DNA of 64,000 bases from Anastatus disparis. Its lineage: Eukaryota; Arthropoda; Insecta; Hymenoptera; Eupelmidae. Shown piece by piece: positions 38,779 through 52,200 of this stretch (position 1 is the first letter of the stretch; each line of letters begins with the position of its first letter). A program made the position numbers and the translations under genes. The DNA lies in contig JAFFSR010000281.1 in the NCBI GenBank assembly GCA_017163975.1, forward strand, positions 1,240,001-1,304,000, given 5' to 3'. A model generated the notes under the pieces. That model worked only from the letters and a program-made list of their open reading frames with translations. It searched no databases and was not told the DNA's origin.

Positions 38779-38840
38779 GGTCTTTTCACTGGCATAAGGA
38801 AATTGCCAAAATCGACAAGGTTTTAGATAGTGAAAAGGCC
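38779..38840. other. possible stem-loop in intron 1
   Basis: GGTCTTTTCACT pairs with AGTGAAAAGGCC across a 38-base loop (12 pairs, one of them G-T). The loop holds a smaller GGCA/TGCC hairpin. The region is GC-richer than its surroundings. The outer flanks do not extend the stem, so a microRNA precursor is unlikely. It may be chance or a structured element. Confidence 0.3.
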
Positions 38841-41566
38841 ATACCAACGTCGTTTCTTATATACGTCTTATACTAAGAATTACTTCCTAATAAGACCCTT
38901 AAAAGTTGGCAGTTTAAACTCCTTCGCGTCAGACCATAACTATATATCTATATACATACAGAAAAGTTAGTCAAGCTTGAGTTTTCTTCTCTTTCTCCAA
39001 AAAGAGCTATTTCAAACTCTCCTTTTCTCTTTTTCTCCTTCTCACAAATGTCTTTATTTCTTCTACCTTTATCTCCTCTCCCTTTCTCTTTTGCTTTCGT
39101 TTTGAATAAAACTTGCAAATCGGCTTAGTTGAAATTACACAACACTAGGTATAGCGAGAAAGAGAGAAAGGGAGTTTTCCTTTCTCTGGAAGCTTGTTGA
39201 TTTATTAACTTCTTCTTGGTATACTTTGTACAGCGAACCCCCCCGCGAGGCACCTTGGGTTGATAAACTGCTAACTGCTCTTACTGTTTTTCATTAAAAC
39301 AATCAAATGTTTGATTATACTATCCAGTAAGAGATAAATTAGGAAAAATATACTATATTTTTTCTTCTTTTTTAAATTTTTATATAGAACGCAAACGAGA
39401 ACGTTGTCAATAAAATCAATAAAATAAAAGGAAAATTAATTGCTTCTGGGTCAGTTTTGTTTCCTAAAAATGTATATATAAATGCTGATTGGAATGCAAC
39501 GACGATTATATGCAATTTAACAATGGCTTTTTGTATTAACAATCGACTCTCTTCCGCCATTCGAAAATTCCTGCTGTTTGTTGTTATTTCAATTTTACAT
39601 TGTATTAATGATATATAGAAACGATACCTTATATACATGTATTTTAAAAAATAATAAAATAGACCTATTGTTTTATTAAAAATTGAAACTGGATCAATGT
39701 AATCGGTCGTTTCATTGAAATATAATAATGTGTTTCATATAATAAAATATTATTTTTTATTATTCAACATTCAAATCGCCCTGAATGAATAAGGTCTGGC
39801 CATATAATTTTTTTTACTGTATTTCAATCTCTCGCAGTTCAAATATGGTATTTGCGTGATTCTAGAAAAATAAATTTTTTCGAATCAATTTCCATGTACA
39901 GCTACGAGTGTACATTTACATGCATACGTTTGTAAAACTCAATTTAGTAATTTAGATGGATTAAAGCTATACTATAAATCATTTCGTTTGATAAATTATC
40001 AGTTTTTTACATAATAATCATGTATATTGCAATGTATTGGGCTCACGTATTTAAACTTTATTGACCATTATTGTGCAATTAGTAATAGTTTCTTCTTCGA
40101 AAAAGATTTTTCCCTTCCTAAAGTTTTCTCTAAATCAATTAACATTGAAATTCATGAAGAAAAAATAAGTTTGAAACAGCTTAATTAACTAGTCTTATTG
40201 AAAACAAACCTTCTTATTTAAACATCGCTTATTAAGAGTGTTTGAATCAAGCTATATACCATCAAGTTTCAAGTCTTAACTATATCTTATTAAAAAAAAA
40301 AAGAAATGGAAAATCATCAAAGAAATTAAAAAAAGAAAAACAGAGCGAAATAGAAGCAAAGCCAAAGAATAAAAATGAAAATAAAAAGGAAAAGAGTGTA
40401 CTATTCGCAGACAGTTGACCCGCATAAATTTTTCTTTCACAAAAGGAAGATTCTCATTAAGGTAAAAATTGGCTGACTAGTTTCTTCACTCGTAATGCTT
40501 AAACAACTCGGTATATATACTTGCACGTATAAGGTAGGAAAAGAAACGAGGGAGGAAAGAAAAGCAGCAAGAGAATAGAGGGGGGGTATATCTTTCTTAA
40601 AAGCTTTTAGAGCGTAAACTACGACGCAATTTACTTTTAGTTCACTTTCTCTTATTCTTAGCCCTTGTCCTCTCTTTCTTATTTCATCTATCTTATTCTC
40701 TCTTTTGTGTCTTTTATCGTTGAGCCGACTGTTCCATCTTATTGTCTCAATTCATCTTTCCTTTTTTTTGCATATATATATATGTATGTGAGTATGAGTA
40801 AAAAAAGTTTTCCATCTTTTTTCATTTAACCTTATCTCCCCCTTCTTTCTCTCCACCTCCATTCTTTTCTAGCCTGCGGGTTAGCATTAACCAGCCTTCA
40901 ATGAACTTTTCAGTTAAATAAAAAGAATAGAAATGAGAAAAAAAGGACATAAAATTATGTTTATTGACACCCACGCGCACCCACATACATATGTATGAAC
41001 TTCGGAGAGAAGAATGATAAAAATTTAATCGTTGATGAAAATCTTTTATACCAAAGTACTTATCATTAACTTTCATACGTATGTATATATATTTCTTTTT
41101 TCTACCTCTGATCTTGACTAGTATTGCGGATTACCTTTTACCGTTGTCCTTTTTTTCTTCTTCTTTCAAACCTTTCCAAGCTCCGAGATATCAAGTATAT
41201 AAGTCTCGTATGGATTGCTACTGCCGGCAAAACTGTAAATCTATTTTCTTTTTTATCCGATTGCCGGTTATACGCTTGGTTTACGAGTGTATATATGTAA
41301 CGGCTAAATGTGTATATGTGCGATATCATCGTTTTTCATTAAATACACCATATATATACTCGCGTACGTGTATATATGTACATAGAGACAGGAAATTTAA
41401 CAAAATGAAAGTACACATAGTGTAATTGTGTGAACGCGGATCTATATATATAGATACGGTTTTAATTAATCGATGATAAAAGGTTGAATCCGGTACGGAC
41501 GTGTTATAATCTACGGAATTGAACATTGGTAGATATCATAATTTAATAGCTTTTCTTTTTTTCCCA

Positions 41567-41584
41567 CTCTCTCTCTCTCTCTCT
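41567..41584. repeat. (CT)9 microsatellite
   Basis: This is a CT run in intron 1, inside a pyrimidine-rich stretch. Confidence 0.85.
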
Positions 41585-44500
41585 TCGATTTTCCGATGTA
41601 ACGGAAAATTTCATTTTTTTTTTATTTTTCAACCATTTATTGATAATTCCTTTATAAATGATATTCTCTATTCAATACTTTGAATTTTTTTCCTCTCTTT
41701 GATGTATTTTTTAGCGAATAGTTTGATTTTTTTAAGCTTATAATACTTAGAATTTTTGATTTTTTCATAACCTTTATCTCTTTTATCTTTTTTTTACATT
41801 TTTGACGTTTTTATAAAATATAGTGCTATTCAAAATTTTGGAACATTTTTGAATTTTTGGATTTTTTCCACAGTTTGCAAAAATGTCACGTGTCATGTGC
41901 ATTTGTTATTAAATGCGCATTTAACCGGAGAGTATATTTAACGCTCATTTCGAGAAAGTAACTATTTCCAACCATTTAGATATTCATACCCTTTATTTTT
42001 TTGTCTTTTTTTTCATGTAATTTAAAAATACTTACAACCCAGGAAGTAGGTCATTGTATTTAATGATATAAAATTTTAGTATTACAAAACGTTATTTGAA
42101 TAACACGCCGAATGTATATTCAAAAAAATATTTTTATTTTCGTACTTTATTGTTTGTATTAAGTATAATTAACAAGCAATTTTATTAAGAATTGTTGAAT
42201 TTGTAATGTAAATAATGAATACAAATTTTTTTATATAAATTTTTTATTGAAATTGCTATAATTAAAAATAAATGTTCATCATGAATGTATATCAATATTA
42301 GTCGTAAAAATATTAAATAAAAGATATTCATCGTTTCGAAAAAAATATTTTTAACATATACACCAGTACAATCAGTAATTAAAAATATAAAATTTCAAAA
42401 AAGGGTTTTGTAAAAGGCAAATAAAATTTCTGCATATTCGATAAAAAAGGGCGAACGATTTGATATTTCTAATTGAAGAAAAAACCTTTTTTTCGGAATT
42501 TTTAAAGAACTTGAATAAACTTGTTAAATAATTATTTTCTCATTTAAAATATTCGCAAGTAGATGATGTCGAATACAGCAAGACAATCTCCTTAAGTGAA
42601 ATCCTATTGATTGTTTTTCAAACTTTTCTATTACTTAAATAGGTCAATTTTTTTTTTTCCTCTTCTCGATCAAAGGTTTCGCTCGCTCTAAAAAGCATTG
42701 TTAGGTTCAATTTAGTTTTAAGAAACTTTTGTTTTAATCTACATTGAAAGATTCAGTTTGATAATACTTTTTTTTACGTTCCGTGAAACAGATTATTTTT
42801 TATTTATAAATTATAAAGATTATTTAAATAAATTTGATCTTTTTTTAAATTTTAAAATTTATTTTGAAAACTGATAAGGTAAATAATACGATAATTTTTT
42901 TATTGACATAAAATTATTAATATTAAATTACAAATATTTAAATACGAATAATTTTGTATTTACTAAAATTTTATTTATCCATTGAAATTTGACTTTTTGT
43001 ATCAATATAATATTACATATATAATTTCACTACAATAATATACAAGTACTTTTCATAAATAGAATATATTTCAAAAATAACGATATTTACTTTCTTTTGA
43101 AGGAATAATATTCTAAATTTTCTGAAATTTAAAATTCAAATATTGTAACAGTTATTGCAACTTCACAGAGAACAAGGTGTTTTTAATTTTTGAAAAATAA
43201 AAATTGAATTAACAAAGTTTTTATTAATAATATTTTCGAGTACTGCAAAAGTTTATTTTTGATAACTGAATTTCAATTTTTTCTTTTTTTTATTAAATTT
43301 AGTAACCAAACGTTTTTATGGAACAAAAATAATAAACTAAAATAGAAACTACATTTAAATTCAATACAATTTTTTATTTTCAATAAAACCTGTACGTATA
43401 TAAACTAAAAATCTACATACAAACGTATCACCTCAAAAATCGTAAAAATCGCCAAGTTCATATTTCAAATTGAATTTAAAATTGAAAAAAAACAACAAAA
43501 ATGGAGTAAAAGAATCTCGATCGTTAATGCGACCTTACAATAAAATGAATCGTGAGCGCAATAAACTACACCGAAGCTATAAAAAAAGGAAAAACTAAAG
43601 AATAAAGGAAACGATCGCAATTCAAAAGACGTATTAACTGCATTTGCAAATTGATATGTAAAGGCCAACGAAAAGAAATTGCATTGTATATAATGTTTAG
43701 TACTAAAATTCAATGGAAATTAAAAAAAAAAAGAAAAAATTTATCCTCTTTCCTATATACTGAATGAAAACAAAAACAGAAAAGAAAAAAACGAAAATAG
43801 TATTAATATTCATACGTTGAGGAAAAGCTCTAGATTGCATCCTCAGCAAGCTTTAAAAATGTCGTCTGCAGAGTCCACTTCATACGTCGTTATAATATAT
43901 ATACAATCGTCTGGATTACGTACGTGTATATATATGTATATACATATATATTGGCACGTGCAAACGTTTCTTTAAAAAAAAATGTAAAAAGAAGAAAAAT
44001 CTGGTCCATTCGCATTCAATTCTCGCATAGCCGGAAGTTTGTTTTAATGGGACACTTGTCGAGTAAGATAAGCTTTCTATAACGTCAAAACATTTCTTAT
44101 AAGAGCTACTTTCATAATTTTTTTTTAAAGCTTTCTCTATTACTTTCTTCCTTTTCAATTCTATTCTTTCCCCCATTTTTTTAATCCTGGATACTTTTGC
44201 AAAATTATTTCATTCACAAGGAGAAAAGGTATTTCAAGGAGTTTTTTTATAGAAAGGTTTACTTTGTGAGTAAAGAAAAAATGTCTAACGACACTTAAAC
44301 ACCACAAGGAATATAAGATCAAGTTAATAGTTACGTGGTTACTTCTTTCTATAATATTTTTTTTGCTTGTTCTTTTAGTCGTTCAAGACTTTTCACCTTT
44401 TTTTTAAATAATTTTAAAAAGTTTTAGAAAGTCACTTGGGAAAATTGTGCCATAGTTTTAAGGTGGAAAAAAATTCTTGAGATATTAAAATAAAAGAAAA

Positions 44501-47500
44501 AAAAGTGTTTCAAAGGCTTTCATCTCTTTTGATGGGAGGACACTTTGTTAATTTACTTTTTTTAGTTGACAATTATGAAAGTTGAAAATTCTACTTTTTT
44601 CTGGCACTTTACCAAATTGTTTATAATTTTCGTAAGAATTTTTTTTTTTTTTTAATTTTTTTTGCAGCGTTTCAAATTTAATAATTAAAAAGTCAAAAAT
44701 TCATGTTGACTTTTTCGTTTTATTTAACAAATATAATTCGTTTCCCATCCAAAAATTAATAATTGTTGTAATCGAAAATGAAATATGAAATTTTGTTAAT
44801 TTCTACAAAAGAAAGTAAATATCGTCGCTTCATTATTAAAAAAAAGATTTGGTAGAAAATTAATCCACGTCGCTCATCCAGTCATGAAAGGCCAAAACTT
44901 ACCTAATTTACCATTCTATTTGAGAATTCCTTAAACAGCTTTGAAGAAAATAACAAAAAAAAGTTATTTTAATTTGATTAAAAACTTTTAATTTAAATAG
45001 AAAAAAGTTACCAAGAAAAACAAAAAAATCTTAATGAATTTTTTCACTTGTTTGATCACATTATGTATTTTTTTGGTCTTTTGTAAAATTTGATTAAAAG
45101 AAAATAAAATAAAAAAAGTAAAGTCATTCATTGTTAAACTAATCAGACTGAAATGTTACCTCAATTCAAAGACATTAGTATCAAAGGCATTAAGTTTTAA
45201 TGATACACATATAATAGGAATTTCGTGAACGTTTTAACTTAATATATGTAAAGTAAAACTAGGTCACACACTCACACACACCCATACATTGATACGTCTC
45301 AAGAAATGTCTGTAAGACATGTTGAGAGAGAGGGAGATGGATGGATAAGAATTTTGCTAACTAAAGAAGAAAAAAAAAGTAAAAAAAGCATACGAGAGAA
45401 ACATCATTTCTAACAATTCAAGCAGAGAAATTCAAACTTCTCGGGAGTTCTAAGAACGATTGATGTTCCTTTCTCCTTTTTGGACACTTTGGTATATATA
45501 TAAGCGCCGTATGGCAAGCAAGAAAAACAAGCATCTCATATATGTATATACGTAATCTAACAGACGCTCATGGCTTGACCAAAAGATAAGAAAAAAAAAT
45601 ATGTATATATATCTACTTACGCATATCGTATTAGGATCTTTTGGAACACACGTGCGGTTGATAGTTACAAATGACTGAGATCAACGGCGTTTTATTGAGT
45701 TTAGGATTTAAAGAAAAAACAGACGCGACTAAAGTAGGTTCCATTTATTTAAATTTCGGATATTGAAAAAATAAATTTCGTTGAAAAAAATTAACGATTT
45801 TTGATAGTCATTTGTCTGATTCTTAATATTTATAGGATCCAAAAATATTAATAAAAAATTAATATCAATATTAATATAAGTATAATTTAATAACAGAAAA
45901 TTATGCAATTAATGCAGAAAATGCAAAAAGTTATAAAAAAATTCAATCATAAAAGATACGATATAAATATGATATGAAAATCTAATTAAAGAATACGTCA
46001 AGTAAATAAAGACGTAGAAAACCAAGTGCTCGCTGCGGGGGGTGAAGCTCCCTGGATTAAAAAGATTGATTTAATATTCATTACATCAAAATAATAAATG
46101 TTCAAAAATTACTCCTTAATACCGATCCAATTAACTACTTCAAATGTTTATTTATTATTTTTCGATGAACAAACATGTGTTTACAAATTAATTACTTGAC
46201 ACACCGATTATACCACACAAACGCCATATATTGAAAAACAAAAATTTATAGCGATCTGAATACGTACAATTATAAATTTATCAAATTTTTATTTTTATTC
46301 ATATTGTGTACGAAAATTTAATATTTCAATATGTATTATCTCGAAAATTGTCATTTTATACACTAAAAACAATAGATGAAATTGAAATTTCTGCACGCTA
46401 TATCAAAAGGTTTAATATAACTTCCAGCATTTTATTTTATAATTTAATATACACAGTCAATGGACTGTTATTACTATTTCAAATTATATATCTGCTTTTG
46501 AAATTGAAAATTATACTTTCGTCCATTGATCCCGTACATTTAAACTATAAAATTTCTACTTTTTAAAAAATATATGAAGATCAATATAAAATGATTACCA
46601 ATAAATGAAAATATATTAATTTTCCAACCAACAACCGTAATGATTTTGGAATTGAATTTTCGTGAATATTTGCTTGAAACATCAGTTATTTATCTATTCA
46701 TTGCAACTAGAGCATCAAACCAATTCGAATTTACTATTTCTTCCTCCTCTTCTTCCCAATCAAATTAAATCCTCCGAAATGAAATTTAAAAAAATATAAA
46801 AATTCCAAAGAAATGATAAGATTGAGAAATAATAATTTTAACCAAGTGCTCTCTTGATTCTCCATTGATGTATGAATTTTTATTCGTTATAATAGCTCGT
46901 ATATCTTGTTTGAAGGCAAAAATACACATATAGAAACTGTACCGATATCAAACTACTGGGTAATGGATTTTATCTTTTGGCACCGGAAAACATCTCTTTA
47001 ACTCTCTTTCTCCATTTCTTTTTCTTATACTCTCCATTTTCTCTTTCTTTTTATCCCTATAGCCGCGTATGCTTGATGAAAATCCCTTTATCGTCTCAAG
47101 GGTACAATATCCATCTCTCTCGTACTTTGGTATAAGTAAATAAAAAAAAGAAGGAGAGAGAGATAATCCTGGCCTTAGTAGAGATTTTTTTGGATAAGAA
47201 AAACAAACGTTTCTTTTGTCAAATGATTCTTGATTGCATTTTTTGTTTTGTTTCTTCATTTCTATTAATAAAGCCACGAATAAAAATTGATTATTGGTAC
47301 ATCAGGAAATACGAAAATGATCATTATTTTTTTTTCTTTCTTTTTTCGAAAATTGAAAAATTTTTTCTTTCCTCCTTTAATCGATCGTATATACACAAGA
47401 TTGAGTTTTTTTTCCTTCTTATTCTTCTTTTTGTTCAAAAAATTGTCGAGAAATTGATTGGAACATTTATGAAAAAACTTTTACTTCAGAGCACAATATC

Positions 47501-49191
47501 TTGATAAAGTCTTGTTAAGAAGATCGTTATTTAACTTTGTTCCTCTCCTAGTAGTACATTATTTATGGCCAATAAAAATGAAACGAACAACGAATATCTT
47601 AAATCACTATCTTTTTAAATAATACGTAAATTAATTAATATATATTAGGAATAAATTGAAATTCTGTATTAATATTATATTACAAATTTAATAATAAATG
47701 TTATTATGTAAAATACATTAACATATAGATGAGATTGAAATTTACATATAACAAAATGTTTATTAAAAAACTAAAGCCCGAGCTTCTATTAAATTATCTT
47801 TTTTTTATCATTCGAGTGAGAAATGCCGTTTGTCAATAAAAGTGAAAAATATTATATTATGCAGTTGACTTTAATAAGCCATAATTCATTAGAATTGCTT
47901 TTTATCGAATACTCCAGATAAATCTACATTAGATGTTTATTTTAGCTATAAATTAAGGGATAAATCTTGATTAAAAGGCACAGGTTAGACTACTCTTTAC
48001 ACATACGCATACTTAAACACACGCAAACAAAAATTCACATATAAATATATGTCCATTCACATACACATAGATCAACACACATACACGCGTACTCACGCGA
48101 AATATATGAATCATAAAGCCAAATAAAGTAGTTATCACGATTAAAGGTTCCTATATTTAAAGATTTCTCTTGGCTCATTTAAAAAAAAAAAATTAATAGC
48201 TTAAGTCGATTATACTTAAGCGCTGTATAGAAAGGAAGAAAATAAATATTAGTTAATACAAATTTACTGCATTCATTTTTCAAACGGATTCCTAGAGAAA
48301 ATTTAACGAAATGATAAACTTAATTAATAACAGAAGGTATTAATTAAAACATCTTTAGATTTATCGTATTTTTTATATCACCATGCGTGTTTAACTTTTT
48401 ATTATAGCAAGTAACTTTGAGCCTCGTCGTAAAACACAATATTACGGCTTAATTTTAAAGCAACAATTATGTTTGTGTAGCAATGTTTTCTTTCGCCTCT
48501 TTTTTTTTATTCTTTCAACTTGGTGGTGTAATAAATTTCATATGAAACTCATATATCTCTTAAATCTTAAAGTATTATAAACAGCAATTCCTACACGCTT
48601 TTTGCACGCTAGATTGCTGTTAATTTTTTTTTTTTTTTTCATTTTCTTTTATTTTTAACCTGTTCTATTAGCTCTAGGCTAGAGATATCCTATTTTATTT
48701 TTATCGCGATAAAAGCTCAACTTTTGCCTTTTTGCTTCTTTTTAATGTTTCTTTTTTATTTCATAAATATAAATATAGATATGTTTAGTTAAATTTGAAT
48801 ACGACAACAAATACCAAAGACACCGAAACTGGATGGAAAAAATTTTCAATTTTACAATATTTCTGAATTTTTAAAATAAATTTTTATATAAATAAAACTT
48901 TAAAAATTAAAAAAATAATCAAAATATTTGAGATCTTTAAATTTTTTGAATATTGTAGTATTTTAGTTTGAAGAAAGGACACTCACGAATATGTACCAAA
49001 TAAAGAAACATGAGAAATTTTTTTAAATTGTTATTAATTTTTACATTTAAATACATTAAAATATGAAAAACTAAATAATATTAACGAGGAAAATTGAAGG
49101 GAAAAGTGAAGAAATAAAGAATTAAAATTGTAATAATTCAGTGAAAAAATCAAAATTTTGTCAGACATTTAGAAGAAATCGCTACCTGCAC

Positions 49192-49290
49192 CAAAGAAGG
49201 TTCTATCTAAAAATATAACCAAACAGTTTTTATATAAAAATTTACTCAAAGAAGGTTCTATCTCAAAATTTAGTTGCAAAAGATTCTATT
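49192..49290 (+). repeat. short imperfect tandem repeat
   Basis: CAAAGAAGGTTCTATCT occurs at 49192 and again 55 bp later at 49247. A more diverged form, GCAAAAGATTCTATTT, occurs at about 49276. The spacing is irregular. No coding content was seen. Confidence 0.55.
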
Positions 49291-52200
49291 TCGAATTTTG
49301 TTTTGGCAACACCGCATTTTTATTTCGAGTTAATTATGAAAGAACACGAAAGAATAAAACTCTATTTTTTAACAATGCAATAATATGAGTAGTTTGTAAA
49401 TCATTAATTAAAAAATAACAGTATAGTTTTTCATGACGAATGAAATTCACTCCTTAATAATCCATCTGCACGCATCAAATCCACGCAACAATTTGTTTGT
49501 TCAGCATTCTTCATACAAGAATGGAATTATTTTTTTTTTCCAACTATCAATACGTTAACATCCCTGCTATAGTACCGTTGCTTGGGATCGGACACATAGC
49601 GTTGAGAGGAAATCCTTCCTATATTCTCTCTGATGATCCGTTAGCAAATGTTTTCCTTGTGCACAAAGCTATATAACACACAACTGCACACGCACTCAAC
49701 AACCTGCCTATATACCCTTATATGCTATGGCCCTCCCCCCCCCCACAATACATATGTACATATATAGATATCCTATTCTATCATTCACTCTATGACTGTT
49801 CTCTATTTATACTATTCCTGTCTTTGTCCAGCATCCGAAATTCGATGTTACCCATCCTGTATAACGTTTGAGATAAAAAAGAAATTTGAGGAGAAAGGGA
49901 GATATGCTCGGAATGGATAGTTTGTCTATATGCGTATGTTGTGCGCGTTGTTAAATTTTCCATGACTAGAGCTTTAGTTTATTCTCTCTTTGAATTCAAT
50001 TTTTCGCCGTGCGTTGCAGCATGGTATTCGTTAGAGGTTTAAGATTGCAATTTAACTTTTGAGGTTGACACAAAACAAATAAGATATTTAATGAACTAAT
50101 TAATGTTTCTATTTCATTCTCATTATTCTTTTGTTTTGTTACTTTATCTTTTCAATAAATAACTCGTAAAATATAAATAATAAACAACTTTTAATTACTT
50201 TGCTACTCTTTCTCTTATAAATTTTAAATTAATTTTATGTTCAGTTCGTAAAAAAAAATTGATAGTCGTGATTATAATTATATCTAAGCATCTTAAGTCA
50301 TGCGTCATGTCCGATTAAATCCAAACCTAACTACTTGTCTTGCTGAATGAACTCATATTAAAACTTAAAAGTCTTCGATGGGAAACTATTTAATGAGTAC
50401 TCTATTTAATTTGATAAACGAAATTTCGTTAAATATTTAAACATTTTATAACAAGATATTAAAAATTTATCATACAATAAGTTTTAAATCTATTTGAACG
50501 ACAATCTTTCTTTAAATATTTTTCTATGCTCGATAAACAGTAAATAAAGAAAATTAAATAACTAAATAAACATAACAAACAACTTGAACAAGAATAGATA
50601 AAACATAAGAAAAGCAAAGCAGAAGAAAAGAGTTTTGGCATTACTAAACAAAACTGATCTTTGCATATATACGTGTATATATAGATATATGTATGTATAT
50701 ATTAAACATTGTTAAAGCTATACGTATATGTACATATACCCCAAGAGTGTACGTTACTTTTCGAAACAAGCTCGTCGAGCACACAACTTTTTTCCGCGGA
50801 TGTATATGTGTACAGAGAAGAAAGATAGTACCTTATATTTTTTTTCTTTTCTCTTTTTTTTTTCCTTTTTTTTTGATAGAAGGAATAAAGGAGGAAGTTT
50901 TTTGCATATCCATCCACGAGTTTTCCAGGAAACAACTTTATAGACTACGAATGCGGAAGCGACGTCGAAGCAAAAAAAAAAAAGAAGAACTGAGGAAACA
51001 AACTAGGTTGAGTATATAGACGTATTTATTGGCTAGACGATAGGTTTTGAACACAATCTTTGTATATATTATTTTGTTTTCGAATTTTTTTTTCCTTTTT
51101 TTCACCTTTTTTCCTATCTTGTTTGATCTTAACCGTTACTCGTTTGCATAAAATATAAAAAAAATTTATATTGTTTGACTAGTTTGAATTTCTGACAGAT
51201 TTTGATTAGATAGAATTTATTATTTGAAATGTTTGTTTGAATGATTTGGTTCAATCTAAAATATTGTTTTATGAATTTAGAAGTTTAGCTAAAAATTGTG
51301 AAATATTTGAATATTTGTGTGTCCATCAATCAAAATTTTTAGAAGCTATTAAAAATCTTTCAATAAAAAAAAATAATTTTTTAAACACGTGAATCGTATT
51401 TTTTTGGAAAAAAATCAAAACTATAAACAAATATGATATAAACAATTGAATTTATCAAAAATCAATTAAAATTTAGAAATATCGTTGAAAGCTTTAATTT
51501 TTTGGCAAATTATTTAATCCAGAAAAAAGAATGCTTAATTGCTAAAGCAAACATGTATGTACTGTGAATTACTGTGGTTAACCGATAAAGCCAGTACTGA
51601 TGCAGAATAATACTTCGAATCGAAGTTCTATAATTTCATTTGTCGAGGCAGCCTGTAAAAAATTTTTTTCTTTTTATCTTCTTAAATTGTCGAGTAATTT
51701 TCAGAGAAAAAAAAATAAAAAACAAAACGAAACGTTGTATTGAGTTTTCCGTTTTTCTCTTATTATTTTTTTTGTGTTTTTATTTTCATTTCGATGAAAC
51801 GAGAGCATCACAAAGTATAATTGAACGTATTAGTTTAGAAAACAAGGTATACCCATTTAATCGTTAAGACGATATTCATGTTACTAACTATTCCATTATT
51901 ACGTTTTACGTCACAATTAATATACATTATAAACTGCGTACTACTGAAACTTTCATTTTGAAATTATTAAATATAATGCAATATTTCTATATATAAATTT
52001 GTATATATAGACAATATTATCACAAAAGTTTATAAACAAAACAAAAATCTTTTTCTTCATAAAGTCTATGACAGACAGGAAGTAATTAAACATTGTTAAC
52101 TAACAAAACTGTCAACTAATCGTTAAATTTCCTACAAACCAGTTTGTAAACTTAAACAGAAAGTTATCAAGATAATGCTTCGTCAAACATTTCAAAAAAA

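Noticed and set aside
38779..38840. microRNA precursor
   Set aside because: The stem is only 12 pairs, with a large loop and no pairing beyond it, unlike a typical precursor.
47190..47504. 104-codon plus-strand ORF (with an overlapping 109-codon minus-strand frame at 46948-47277)
   Set aside because: Both are low-complexity frames rich in F, L, K and S, without domains, inside intron 1.
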